Origin: Maratus speciosus
Taxonomy: Eukaryota > Arthropoda > Arachnida > Araneae > Salticidae
Direction of reading: 5' to 3'
DNA: 64,000 nt
NCBI GenBank assembly: GCA_963932465.1
Contig: OZ010795.1
Span: 520,309,451 to 520,373,450, forward strand
The notes under the pieces were generated by a model, which saw nothing but the letters and a program-made list of their open reading frames with translations, made no database searches and was not told the DNA's origin. The translations under genes and the position numbers were made by a program. Positions 47,440 to 59,168 of this stretch are shown here, piece after piece (the first letter of the stretch is position 1; each line of letters opens with the position of its first letter).

Positions 47440-50100
47440 TTAGAACATAGGCCATATTTTATGTCGGTGCCACTACCCCAAAGGGTGTGCAGGAGCAAAA
47501 AACGTTCTAAAAATGCAATTTTTGTGTTATGGAAGGGACTAGAATCTTGAAATTTGGAATAGTAGTTACTTATAAGATATAAATGTTATAAATTAAATAT
47601 TCTAAGAAGATTTTCAAAACAATTCGAAATTTCAAAAGGGGTGAAAATGCACAAAACGCGTTCTAAAAAACGTTCTAAATGTTGGTTTCTACACAATCTC
47701 AGGAAATAGCAAACAGATTTAAAAAATAATGCTGTCAAAACGATGGTGATAAACCTCTAACATAAGGTATGTTTTATGTTGGTGCCGCTACCTCAAAGGG
47801 GGTGCAGGAGCAAAAAACGTTCTAAATTACGGTTTTTGAGTTACTGAAGGGCATAAAAATATTAAATTTGAAATATTAGATTATTATTAGAAATAAAGGA
47901 TTTCTAAGAACAATTCTTAAAAAATTCGAAATTTAAAAGGGGTGAAAATGCATAAAAAGCGTTCTAAAATATGTTCTAAATGGTGGTTTCTACAAAATCT
48001 CAGGAAATACTAAAGCGATTTAAAAAATAATGGTGTCAAAAAGATAGTGACAACCCTGGCTCCAAGATAGGCTATATTTCATGCTGGTGCCACTACCCCA
48101 AATGGGGTGCAGGAGCAAAAAACATTCTAAAAATTCGATTTTTGCGTTACTGAAGGCCCTAGAAATATGAAATTTGAAATATTATTTACTTATTAGATAT
48201 AAAGGTTTTATAAGAACAGTTCTTAAAAAATTCGAAATTTAAAACGGGTGATAATGCGCGAAGAGGGTTATAAAAAAAATTCTAAATGGTGATTTCTACT
48301 CAATTTTGGGAAGCATCAAATCGATTTCAAAAGTAATGATTTAAATTGATGGTGACAGACCTTGCTCTAACATGGTTCTGTTTTATGTTTGTATCACTAC
48401 CACCTTGAGGTTGCAGGAGTAAAAAACGTTCTAAATTGCGGTTTTGTGATACGGAAGGTCCTAGAATCATGAAATTTGGAGTGGTAGTTACTTATAAGAT
48501 ATCAATGATCACTAAGACCATTTCAAAAAAAAAAAAAAAATCGAAAGTTAAAATGCGATTCTAAATTGCGATTTCTATGTATCTCAGGAAGTATTCAATC
48601 CGTAGAGAACCGATTTGAAATATAATGGTGTAAAAATAATGGTGACAGGTCTTGCTCCAAGATAGGCTATATTTTATATCTGTTTCCACTACCCCAGAGG
48701 AGATGCAAGAACTAAAAACGTTCTAAAATTGCGATTTTTGAAATATGTAAGATTCATGAAATTTCGCATGGTATATATTTATCATACATAAATGATCTCT
48801 AAGAACATTTCTTTAAAAATTTGACATTTACAAAGGAGTGAAAATGCGCAAAAAGCGTTCTAAAAACGTTCTAAATGCTGATTTCTGAGCAATGTCAGGA
48901 AGAATCAAACTGATTTCTAAAGTAAAGGTAGCCAGATTGATGCTAACAACCTCTACTTTTACATAGACGTTATTTCAAATCGGTGTCACTATCACCTAGA
49001 GGTTGTAGGAACAAAAAACTTTCTAAATTTCGATTTTTTGATCGATAGGGGCTAGCGCCTTAAAATTAGGCAAGATACATATTTATTAGATATAAATGAT
49101 CTTTAAGAACAGTTTCGAAAAAATTTGAAATTTAAAAGGGGCGAAAATGCGCGAAAGGCTTCATAAAAACGTTCTAAATTGCGATTTCTACTCAATCTCA
49201 GAAAATACCAAGCCTATTTAAAAAGTAATGCTTGTAAATGGATAGTGGCAGTCCCTACTCCAACATAGGCTATTAATATTTTATATTGCTGTCACTACCA
49301 TCTGGGGGTGCAAGAGCAAAACATGTTCTAATTTGCGTTTTCTGTACAACTGAGGGATCTAACATTTTGAAATATGGCATGGTATTTACTTATAGATGCA
49401 ACTGCTTTCCAAGAACAGTCGAAAGAAAATTCCAAATTTAAAAGAATGAAGTGAGTGAAAAGTGTTCTAAAAACGTTCTATATTACAATTTGTATGCAGT
49501 CTTATCAAATACCAAACCGATTTAAAAAATAATGGTGACAAATGGTTGGTGATAGTACCTGCTCAAACATAAGCTATATTTAACGTCTGTGCCACTACCA
49601 CCATAGGGTTGCAGGAGCAAAAAACTTTCTAAATTGCGAATTCTGTGATACTGAAGAATCTAGAAACTTTAAATATGGCATGATAGTTACTTATAAAATA
49701 TAAATGCCCTCGAAGGACTGTCAAAAATAAATTCGAATTAAAAACGAGTGAAGCGAAGAGGAGGTGCGAAAAACGTTCTAAAAAAAGTCTTAAATTACGA
49801 TTTTTATGCAATTTCAGGGAATATAAACCGATTATAAAAGTAATAAGGGCGAATCAATGATAACAGTCTCTGATCCTACACAGGCTATGTTTTATTCGAA
49901 TGATTCTACCATCTGGGGTTCACAGGAACAACAAACGTTCTAAAAAAGGCCTTTAAAAGCTTTCTAAATTACTTTTCTGTGGAATATTAGGAAATAACAA
50001 AACGATTTGAAAATTAATGTTGGCAAATTAATGGTGACAGTTCCTATTTCAACATAGCAATTTGACATAATGGTTGATTTTAAGATGTAAGAAGATGGTT
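47440..50100. repeat. Nine ~302-bp tandem units inside Helitron B
   Basis: The unit landmark, CACTACC followed by GCAGGAGCAAAAAACG (or variants), recurs at about 47466, 47781, 48082, 48388, 48682, 48980, 49285, 49587 and 49900. Each unit also has AAACGTTCTAAA words and GATTTCTACTCAATCTCAGG-like text. Copies 1-3 are closer to one another than to the last units, a gradient expected if one end was amplified most recently. Confidence 0.88.
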
Positions 50101-50365
50101 TCTAAAAATTCAAAATTTCAAATGAATACTGAAATAAGCTTATTAATTGAGCATAAAAGTTTCAAAATAGTTTCTAAATTATCATTTATTTAGTTTTATT
50201 TGTTTTTATTAATTTAAGTCTAATTTCTGCCTAATGCAGTGCAATAATGAAATTTAGTCAAACTATGTTTTAAATAGTAATTTTTTAATTATTCCTATAA
50301 GAATAATTTATTTTAATAAAAATTAGACATATAAATATCTCTTGGCATATTTCAAATATTACGCG

Positions 50366-50393
50366 AGCAAAGTCGCGGTGTTTGCTAGTATCT
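50366..50393 (+). other. Helitron B 3' terminal hairpin and CTAG
   Basis: CGCGA and TCGCG form a 5-bp stem over a 6-base loop; CTAG then T follow. Confidence 0.85.
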
Positions 50394-51060
50394 TATACAC
50401 TTTTATAATCTCTACCTATTCTTATGTAAGTAACTGTAATATATTTATTTATTTATTAATTTATATAGAAATATAATTTGATTTGTCTGGTTGAATTACC
50501 TGAAAAAAAAAGTCATCTGTAAACTTCTTTTTAATTTAGGTTGAAGTTAAAGTACGATATTGTAAGAATATCTGTATGTAATATTACGTGGATTTATCGA
50601 ATGTATTTTTTATAGTCCTGAGCGCAACACATGTACGTCATTGAAAATACTTAATTAGTGTGTTTTTATTAAACTAAATTCTAATTATGTATCATTATAA
50701 ATTATTTAAAGGAATACGTAAACAAAGATTTGTACATTTTATCCTAAAAAATGTTTAATTTGAAGAAATATCTACAGCTCCATTTTTTTAATATTGTGTT
50801 AAAATGGAGCAATATCGAGCAGCTGTAGGTGATCTCCACCCTTAAGCATTTTCTAAAATCACGATTTCTTATTCTGTCACATAATTCGTATTATAAGCCG
50901 ACATGTCGGACTTTGCTCGAGCAGACTATGATTCAAAGATATAACAGTGAAGTGGACATCATAGAAAAAAGACAGGATAACATTTATTTATACTAATACC
51001 TGTTTAAAAAATTAAATAAGATCTAAAATTTCAAAAGTATAACAGTTACGTTTAAAAAAT
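50394..51060. other. Right remainder of the TTAA element and spacer
   Basis: AT-rich; no gene recognised. The TTAA element ends at 50841. Confidence 0.5.
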
Positions 51061-51063
51061 GAA

Positions 51064-51650
51064 CCGGTCAGGGAAAAAGCTGTTCACAGCCGGGATTCCT
51101 GTTATCATTATTGTACAAAGGAGAAATCCTATCATATACCTGACCGTGTATCCGGAAGAAATTTGGCCCTGCTCCAGAAGGCAATTTGATTTCTGTCCCC
51201 CAATGAGGCAAAAGATAAAGCGGCATTATACTGCCGGATATGCTCTCTACAGTTTTTGGCTTCAAGTGAATTTTGAAACAATATATTTTTTTCAAATCGG
51301 AAGTTTCTGATAAGGGCGACAAAATTACTTTACCGTCATGGCAATATTTTGTAAACTTCTTGCTGCTGTTTAATTCACATTTCCAATATAGTGATTCGCA
51401 GAAATTGTACCTTTCACTCAAAGTCCCACAGTTATGCTTCGGAACGTTTAAATCAGTAATTTCAATTTCAGAAGCAACGTATTCGGGCATGCAACGGTTA
51501 TTAAGCGTATTTTGGCGATCGTTTATGTTCTGTGATCGGCGGCGTTCTCTATCCAATCTATTTCGATTTTCTCTTCTTAATTCGGCCTCTTCTTCACTTT
51601 CAAGCATTCGCTGAGATCTTTTTTGGCATTTCTAATGATATTTTGAAGCT
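51064..51650 (-). pseudogene. Helitron N-terminal region fragment, orphan
   Basis: The minus-strand frame from 51607 to about 51068 encodes LRRENRNRLDRERRRSQN (basic lead-in), HNCGTLSERYNFCESLYWKC (Cys/His region), CHDGKVILSPL, and FFRIHGQVYDRISPL. The order C-x-x-C-like region, 'C..GKV.LP', then 'F-I-x-GQVYHRIGSL', is the conserved segment upstream of the Rep domain in Helitron proteins. A further start (MELQNIIRNAKKD, about 51650) is out of frame by one base. Nothing of Rep or helicase follows, and the direction is opposite to Helitrons A and B, so this is an independent fragment. Confidence 0.82.
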
Positions 51651-51815
51651 CCATAATTGCAGCAAAAGAGCGAAACGTAAATAAACCCGATTTACCTCGG
51701 CCTAAATTCTGCCAAAGGACTTTTACACACTAACCAATGAGATGCGTTTCATTCTAGCCCTGCCATTAAAGAATTAACAAATAATCGCGATTTCTGTGCC
51801 ACGTAAGATATCGTA

Positions 51816-51862
<47 letters not shown>

Positions 51863-51947
51863 TATAATAAATTTGAAATCACAAATATATGAATAAATTG
51901 GTAAATTCTAAAGATGAATTAGAAATGAACATAGGAAACCAGTATGT
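51651..51947. other. Spacer with (TA)n run
   Basis: A TA-rich microsatellite spans about 51815-51867. Confidence 0.7.
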
Positions 51948-53039
51948 AAAACTGGTCGGATGTACCAATCCCAAAACTTTCTTCTATCTCATACATGTTA
52001 ATACTTCAAAATTCGCTATCACACTGCCAAAATTAAATGGCAATCTATGCATCTCATGAGGATTCTAACGATATGAAATTCCGTGCATTAGTTCTTGAGA
52101 TATGACTATCGCTGAAATCGTCTAAATTCAGCAAAATGCTGCCTAGCAGCGCCACCTATTGGGTGATTTATACCAAACCCTAATCAGCAACAATTTATGT
52201 CAACGTCTGACTGAATCTGAAGTTTGGAGAAAATCCGTACATTAGTTTTTGAGATAAAGCAATAGTGAAAATCGTGAAAATTTCTGCATAGCAGCGCCGC
52301 CTATTGGGTGATTAACACCAAAACCTAAATAACAACATCTTGTGTCAACATACAACTAAATCTGAAGTTAGATGAAAATTGGTCCATTAGTTCTATTGAT
52401 AGAGTTGTTGAGGCAATCGTGGAAAAGGCAGCAGAGAAGCGCCACCTGTTGGGCGATTTACACCAACACCTAATCAGTAGCAAGTCATATCAAGGACTAA
52501 CTTAATCTGAAGTTTGATGAAAATCCGTGCGTTAGTTCTTAAGATAGAGCTATTGGGGAAATCGTGTAAATCCTGCAAAATTCATCATAACAGCGCCACC
52601 TGTTGGGCGATTTACACCAAAACGTAATCATCATCAACTCATATCAAGGACTAACTGAATCTGAAGTTTGATCAAAATCCGTGCATTAGTTCTTGAGATA
52701 GAGCTATTGCGAAAATCGTGAAAAATGCAGCATTGAAGCGCCACCTATTGAGCGATTTACACCGAAAACTAATCAGCATCAATTTGTATTAGGCACGAAC
52801 TGAATATCAATTTTTATTAAATTCTGTGCATTAGTTATTGAGATAGAGCGCCCACAAAATTTGTGTCACATACACACAGACAGACAGACAGACAGACTCA
52901 CAGAGTCACAGACAGACATTTTGTAAAAACATGTTTTTTGGAATCTCTGACCCCTAAAACGTGTAAATCCGTCGAAAACCGGAATTCGAAAATTTTCATG
53001 AATCCAATACTTTCTTCTTGTAAAGATAGAAGAAAGTAA
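51948..53039 (+). mobile_element. Helentron/HINE-like element 1
   Basis: Left end AACTGGTCGGATGTACC then ACTTTCTTCTATC; right end ACTTTCTTC-ttgtaaagata-GAAGAAAGT (terminal hairpin). The left ACTTTCTTCTATC is the inverse of the right GATAGAAGAAAGT. Between them are five ~145-bp tandem units (landmark GCGCCACCTgTTGGGCG at about 52151, 52293, 52439, 52593 and 52737), a (CAGA)n tract (about 52871-52920) and a conserved ~130-bp tail. This order (subterminal inverted repeat, tandem core, microsatellite, 3' hairpin) matches Helentron-associated elements and mollusc 'pearl' elements. No coding capacity. Confidence 0.78.
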
Positions 53040-53040
53040 T

Positions 53041-55601
53041 AAGAAACTATGAATAACCCACAGAATCTTCAGAGGAGCTTGTGAGTTCATTCATAGAAGA
53101 TGCGTTATTTCATCCAATTTTGTCGGCACTAAACCTAAAATGACAAAATTTAGCTCCTTATAACGCAAAAATAACAGAAAATAGATTATATATATATAGT
53201 TATGTATAGCCAATATTTATTAACTTCTAGGAATGCGAGTTCGTTAAATGTGTAATAACTTTCCAAAGAAAATGATAGCCACAAAAATAGAATGGCAGAT
53301 GAAATATTAAGGAGGAAATTATTTTAAAAATGTAAAAAAAAAAAAAAAAAAAAAAAAAAGAAAAAGAAAAAAAGAGTATTAGTAGTATAACATGATACGA
53401 AATAAACTTCAAGCCAAAATAATAATTATAATAATAATAATGCATAAAAATAAAGTAATTTCAATCTTTTCAAGTATTTTGCCTTAAGGACGCATTTTAC
53501 CTCTATATGAAGTCACCATAACCTTAGCTTTGACATTAACTTTGATTGCATTTATATTTTTTTAAGTTGACTTTAAAACTCATTAACATATATTTAGCCA
53601 TTAAATTATTTATATGAAAATCACAATATCCAAGTGCCATTTCTGGATTCTGATCTTTCAATCTTTTCTTTTTTTTACAAAAAAATTTTACTATCTTGGT
53701 TGCATAATCAGGTTTTAAACCAGAAATTTTATTGTATAAAATTGATTAAATGTATTCCGCACAACAATAAGTCATATATTATTAAATAAAATTTCTCGTT
53801 GAAAATTTTATTAAAATATATATATATTAATCTGATTAGAAATCCTAGAATTTTCGAGATCCTTCCACAAGATGTTAAACTGCTAATTATCTTCCCTATC
53901 AGAATAATTAATCTCATATAGTATATTAAAAAATTAACTTGACTGCTGCGAGGCATGTCCGACGATGGGAATCACTAGTCAACATCGTTTATATTAAAGC
54001 GATACGTAATTATAATCGCAATGTATATTAAGGATGATTAATTAACCCTTTATAGGCTAGTATACCTACTAATGGTGATCTATGTGATTATGTAACCAAT
54101 TAAAATCTTTCACTCAACGTTTTTCTTTCACAGCACTTTTAAAATCAGTATTCTCTAGATTATATTAGGTTGATTTTTAACAATATTGTTTAACATATAT
54201 ACAATGAAAATTAATATAAAATATTTTCTGAACAGAGTTATGCTGTTTAAAATCTATGCTAACCACATACATCATTTAAATGTATTATAAATGTTGGCAG
54301 ATATTACATAATTTCTTTTAAAACTAATATGTATCAAACAAAAAATAAAAAATTTTGTACGCAGCGTGAAAAATATTTGAAAATTAAACAATATGATACT
54401 TTAAATTTAGGAGTACACAATCCGCATAATATTAACTTAATAAAATAAACCTGTTTCTAAATTGAAGTTATTCTAAATTAAGCTAATTTAAAATTAAGTA
54501 CTAAATTCTGATAATTTAATTATGTGAATTTTAAAAGAACTGCAGATGTAATTAATTTAGTTAATTTTAATTTTCAATTAAAGTTCAGGTAAAATATATA
54601 AAGTAACACACGTTGGATTAAGCGCAGATAATTTGAATTATTGTTGAAAATTCACAAGAATTTTATAGTAATTAATTTAGTTAATTTTAATTTTGATTAA
54701 GGTTTTGATAATAAATATACTAAAACAAACATTGCATTAAATGCGTGTATTTTGCATTAATTTCGTTATTTATTTAAAATTATTCCCTTTTGAAATACGA
54801 AACAGATAAAAATTTTTTGTGAGGAAATTTTATCAGATAGAAGAATTATATTACATATCTACCAGTATTACATTCTATTTATGGATTAAAGTGTTTGCCA
54901 TCATCCAAATTTGCATATGATTATTAAATAATCAAAAGTACTTATAGGATAACGCTACCGAATATTATGTCTAATATTCAAATAATGTTTACTTTTGAAA
55001 TACAAATGAAAATTTTTAATAATGTGATCGAATTGAAAAATACAGTTATCGTTTAGCGATACAATATTTCATTTTATCATGCCGCATTTATTTTGTTTTG
55101 AAGCAATAGAAATAACCTGAAATATTATAAGAATAATCTGTTGCTATATATTCAGAAAAAAAAAAATCATTTCCTTATAAATTGAAGGCTTAATTTCTCC
55201 TACGGCATTTATTTGTTTCTAATAAAAAAACTTTAATTTCAATCAACAATAGAATAAAAGTTCAAATTGCTGATAATATACGTAGCATATTTATTCGAAC
55301 TATATTGGAGCGAAACACTATTTAAGGGCACCATGTTTTAAAGAATTGTTATAAAAATGCATTAAGTAATATAATTAAAGATGAAATAAGTAATATTTGA
55401 AAGCGCAAAAATATATATGTTTAGAAATAATTTGTTTGAGATAAAAAAGTTTTTCCGGCCTGAATCGTGAGAAAAGTATAGCTTCCCAATTCCTTGGTTT
55501 TGAAAATTACATTTTATTACAATTTGATTTTACTCGAAAACAAGAAGCTTAAAATTATGTAACTGACTATAGAAGATTTACATTTTATTTCAATACAAAA
55601 T
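53041..55601. other. AT-rich non-coding DNA
   Basis: A 26-base A tract (53334-53359). A diverged ~120-bp direct duplication near 54540-54790 (TTAATTTAGTTAATTTTAAT in both). A possible lone piggyBac-type end, TTAACCCTTTATAGG, near 54043. No gene recognised. Confidence 0.5.
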
Positions 55602-56127
55602 TTAAGGGGGTCCGGGGCTAATAATTCTAAAAAAATATGCATTTTTTTTTATTGTCTTAAAACAAATACCGCTTAGGTTTTAGCGTTAAATACCGCAAAC
55701 AGCATGCTTTTATCTGTCAGCTGCCCGCTAACGAGAACTTTAGCTCCATTTATCTCAGAATCAAATTTTTCACTATTTGTCAACTTTAAAAGAATATATC
55801 TAAAGTTCCTTGCAAGATATATGTATGAAGTTTTTAACAGAGATTTTATGCTATATTTCCAACAAATTAATTTCAGGATTTTTAATTTTGAGTGATAATT
55901 GTGAAAATATGCTTTTTAATGCAAAACACACCCGTAAAGAAACTTCATTTTTTACATAATTTTTTTTTTTAAATATTGCTAATCAATATTTTAAGAAATC
56001 CTGAAGGCAAATTAAAATGACAAATTTTCTGTACACAAAAGTGTACAAATTTTGTAAATCGAGTAAGTACTTCCAGAGTTATATGAAAAATTAAATATGT
56101 TTAAAATTTTACAATAAAAAAAAAAGG

Positions 56128-57396
56128 TACCTGTACCCAATATGGACACCCTAAGAAAAATTGATTTTTTTCACGCCCGTGTACACGTCATAGGACTCCA
56201 AAAATATATGACCACTATCCCTGGACAGTTGACTATCATTATTAAAATTAGCGACCTTGTAATTATTCTGGTTTAATTTTAATGATAAAAACAAAAAATG
56301 TTCTCAAGTGTCCATATAAGGAACCACCTGTACCTATTATGGACATGCATGTATATATTAGGGACATGTGGCTCCTAATTCACATACTACACAGGGTGTA
56401 TGGAAGAGTCACTCTTCCAAGGGATTTTAGAGGAGAGAGGATAAAAGAAATATATCTTAAAGTATTGCGGGGGAGGGTGGGGCACAGTAAATATCTTCAA
56501 AACATGAACTTTAGAAAGGGGGGGTATTTTCGGTTGTGACTCTTCGAAGACCCATGCAATGTACCTCAGGTACTACAAAATATTATGAAATAATATAGTT
56601 GGTTTTGCTTAGCTTTATTACGTCCGTCCGCAGAATTTACATCTGTTATTACTCAGTAATCACAGGATAAACAAATAAAAACTTCTTCATCACGGGCGGT
56701 AAGTCCCACACATTCCTCATGGACATATCTGCCGCATGTGATGCATAGCCGCATGTCTGCAACAGCATCAATGCTGCATAAAAAACAGTACCAGCTCTCC
56801 TTTGTTGAGCAAGTCATGCAGCTGGTACCTGCGATTTCGCCAACAGATAACCTACTGAGGGGAGGCTTTTTTTTATTTTTCTGCAAGGGTTTTTTGGAGG
56901 ATTTTTTTTCTTGGAGGAGGTTTCTTGAAGGATTGTTCAGATGACATTAAACAGATATTTTACAAATTTGCGAATTTGAAGATTCACTTGCTCTGTTTCC
57001 ATTGTGGACATAAGGTGTCCATATCGGGAATCGGGCATAGTTTTACTAAATTTTGTAATAAATAAACAAAGGAAACATTTTAAAGCAATATATGCAATAG
57101 CAATCAAAAATATGTTTTATCAGCTTTATAAAACACCCCACTTTTCAAAATTTAAAGTGATTTTACCATATCTAATAAGAATTTAAACTTACCTGTAATT
57201 ACGATCAGCACACCACGAAACAACAAGTTTCCTTCCAAATGGCGAACAGCGCTCTTTTTTGCACTTTCCAGGCCTAATTATATTTTCAAATGTTTTTCTT
57301 CACGGACATGTAGCGCCATCTCTCGATAAAATTATTGATACTTTTAAAGCTATTAGGGATGTCCATATTGACAGCACTGTCCATATTAGGTAAAGT
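56128..57396 (-). mobile_element. pogo-like element, internally deleted
   Basis: The left end TACCTGTACCCAATATGGAC and inverse right end TACTTTACCTAATATGGACA are similar. The word AATATGGAC, ATTATGGAC or its inverse recurs near 56140, 56333, 57005, 57360 and 57385, as subterminal sites. Only the transposase C-terminus (56653-56970, minus strand) remains. Confidence 0.6.
56653..56970 (-). pseudogene. pogo-like transposase C-terminus with PHD-like zinc finger
   Basis: The minus-strand frame is open from the Lys-rich lead-in (NLLQEKKSSKKPLQKNKKKP) and contains WYCFLCSIDAVADMRLCITC, then GRYVHEECVGL, then DEEVFICLSC and a stop. The C-x2-C, C-x2-C, H-x2-C, C-x2-C spacing fits a PHD-type finger, common at the end of arthropod pogo/Tigger-like transposases. 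No ATG is found in frame near the beginning; the frame enters from deleted upstream sequence, so this is a tail fragment, not a whole gene. A free-standing host PHD protein is much less likely. Confidence 0.72.
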
Positions 57397-57741
57397 ACAT
57401 TATATTTAAAATTTCTCAGATTTTTTTACATGAAAATATTCTTATTATATTAAAAGATATTTCCGAAAAATATTTCATAACTAAATCTGTATTAAAAAAT
57501 AGAATTTTGAAACTCGGACCCCCTTAATTAAGATTATCGCCAAATTAATCCACTATCAGCCATGATTGCTTTAATACGACGGCGACTTTTTTTTTCCGAT
57601 TAAATTTCGATCTCAAGGTTTTGTCCACATTACTGATAATCTGAAGTTGACGGACATTGTTACGTTCATACGTGTGCACGCTCATGCATTTTGGAAATAT
57701 TTTATCAGTATCCATATAGCTTTTCTTCTATTTATTTAATT

Positions 57742-57748
<7 letters not shown>

Positions 57749-57779
<31 letters not shown>
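57749..57779. repeat. 31-base T tract
   Basis: Pure T run. Confidence 0.95.
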
Positions 57780-57780
<1 letters not shown>

Positions 57781-58081
57781 TAAGATTCCTTATGATGTTC
57801 CATTCTTCAGAGATTTTTGAAAATGATACAACTTTGCATTAACAATATTTGATTCATTTTTTTTTCCTTAACGTAAATGAAAAAGTGCTGCAAAAAAGTA
57901 GTCTTCATAACAATATTTTTTTCTTTCTTTAAACAATTTATTGAATTATTTTAAATTGTTCATTTACAACTATTAGGTACATTATACAAATTTAATTAAC
58001 ATTTAATTATTTACTATTTTGAAATTAACGCAAAAAAAATCATCTAAAAAACATTTTTGGTCTCTTTATTTCTAAAACAAG

Positions 58082-59168
58082 AAACTAGTATATTGTGGCC
58101 ATCACAAAACTTTCTTCTATATAAATCACGTTAATTAAATCATTTAAATAGTACAAGAAATTACATAAATTTAGTACCAATTCATATCAAAGTGTATCTG
58201 AATTTGAAGTTTGATAAAAATTCGAGCCTTAGTTCTCGAGATAGAGCTATAGCGGAAATTCTGAAAAAATGTAGCATAGCAGCCCACCTGTTGAGTGATT
58301 TACACCAATACATAAACAGAAATAATTGATATCCAGGTATACATGGATCTGAAGTTGGTTGAAAATCCAAGAATTAGTTCTTGAGATACAGTTATTGCGG
58401 AAATCACAAAAAACAGCACAGCAGCGCGACCTATTGAGCGATTTACAACAAACTGTATAAAATGTCAATTCATGTCAAGGATTAACTGATTCTGAAGTTT
58501 GGTGAAAATTATTGTATTAGTTCTTGAGATACAGCTATAATGGAAATTCTGAAAAGTGCAGCATAGCAGCGCCACCTGTTGATCTATTTGCACCAAAACA
58601 CAAACAGCACTAATTCATATCAAAGTATACTTGAATCCGAAGTTTGATAAAAATTCAAGCATTAGTTGTTGAGATAGAGCTATTGCGGAAATCGTAAAAA
58701 ATGCAGTATAGCAGCACCACCTGTTGAGCGATTTACACCAAAATGTACAAAACTTCAATTCATGTCAATGACTTACAGTTTGTTGAAGTTTGATGAAAAT
58801 CCGTGCATTAGTTCTGGAGATTGAGCTATTGCCGAAATCGTGAAAAAGGCTGCATAGCAGCGCCACCTGTTGAGCGATTTACACCAAAAACTAATCAGCA
58901 CCAATTGATATCAGGAACTAACTGAATATAAATTTTTATGAAATTCCGTGCGTTAGTTCTTGAGATAGAGCGCCCACAAAATTTGTGTCACATACAGACA
59001 GACAGACAGACTGACTCACAGATGCACAGACTCACAGACAGACATTTTGTAAAAACATGTTTTTCGGAATCTCTGACCCCTAAAACGTGTAAGTCCGTCG
59101 AAAACCGAAAGTCGAAAATTTTCACGTATCCAATACTTTCTTCTTGTAAAGATAGAAGAAAGTAAAAA
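58082..59168 (+). mobile_element. Helentron/HINE-like element 2
   Basis: Same architecture and orientation as 51948-53039: left ACTTTCTTCTAT, five ~145-bp units (about 58281, 58424, 58568, 58713 and 58860), GACAGACAGA microsatellite (about 58996), conserved tail and right-hand hairpin ACTTTCTTC/GAAGAAAGT. Inserted within the 1.19-kb array. Confidence 0.8.

Larger units (their letters stand above)
44342..50393 (+). mobile_element. Helitron B, non-autonomous, split by Helitron A
   Basis: Removing Helitron A joins TCTA (44342-44345) to TACTAATATTATAAAG (47333 on), recreating a textbook Helitron 5' end. The 3' end has the hairpin CGCGA-gcaaag-TCGCG, then GTGTTTG and CTAG at 50390-50393, followed by T. 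The interior is nine ~302-bp tandem units. No coding capacity. The base before the 5' TC is G, not the expected A. Confidence 0.82.
43781..50841. mobile_element. TTAA-flanked element split by Helitron B and a SINE
   Basis: TTAA at 43777-43780 and 50842-50845. The left end GGGGGTAGATCACCTTAG and inverse right end GGGTGGAGATCACCTACAG share AGATCACCTA. Once Helitron B (44342-50393) and the SINE are removed, the host element is only about 0.75 kb. G-rich ends with TTAA suggest Kolobok-type. A 38-base T tract (43814-43851) lies near the left end. Confidence 0.62.
55606..57523. mobile_element. TTAA-flanked element with GGGGGTCCG ends
   Basis: TTAA at 55602-55605 and 57524-57527; ends GGGGGTCCGGGG and inverse GGGGGTCCGAGT. 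Kolobok-like by TTAA plus G-rich terminus. It hosts the pogo-like element 56128-57396. Confidence 0.6.

Noticed and set aside
51059..51614. Plus-strand frames of 83 and 113 codons
   Set aside because: Shadows of the Helitron N-terminal region, which is on the minus strand.
53227..53445. 72-codon minus-strand frame rich in Phe and Tyr
   Set aside because: Created by an A tract and a (TAA)n-like run on plus; composition only.
54043..54070. A further piggyBac-like end (TTAACCCTTTATAGG)
   Set aside because: Partner end not found; could be a solo fragment or chance.
55321..55345. A further TTAA-GGGCACC element end
   Set aside because: No matching inverted end could be found in the window.
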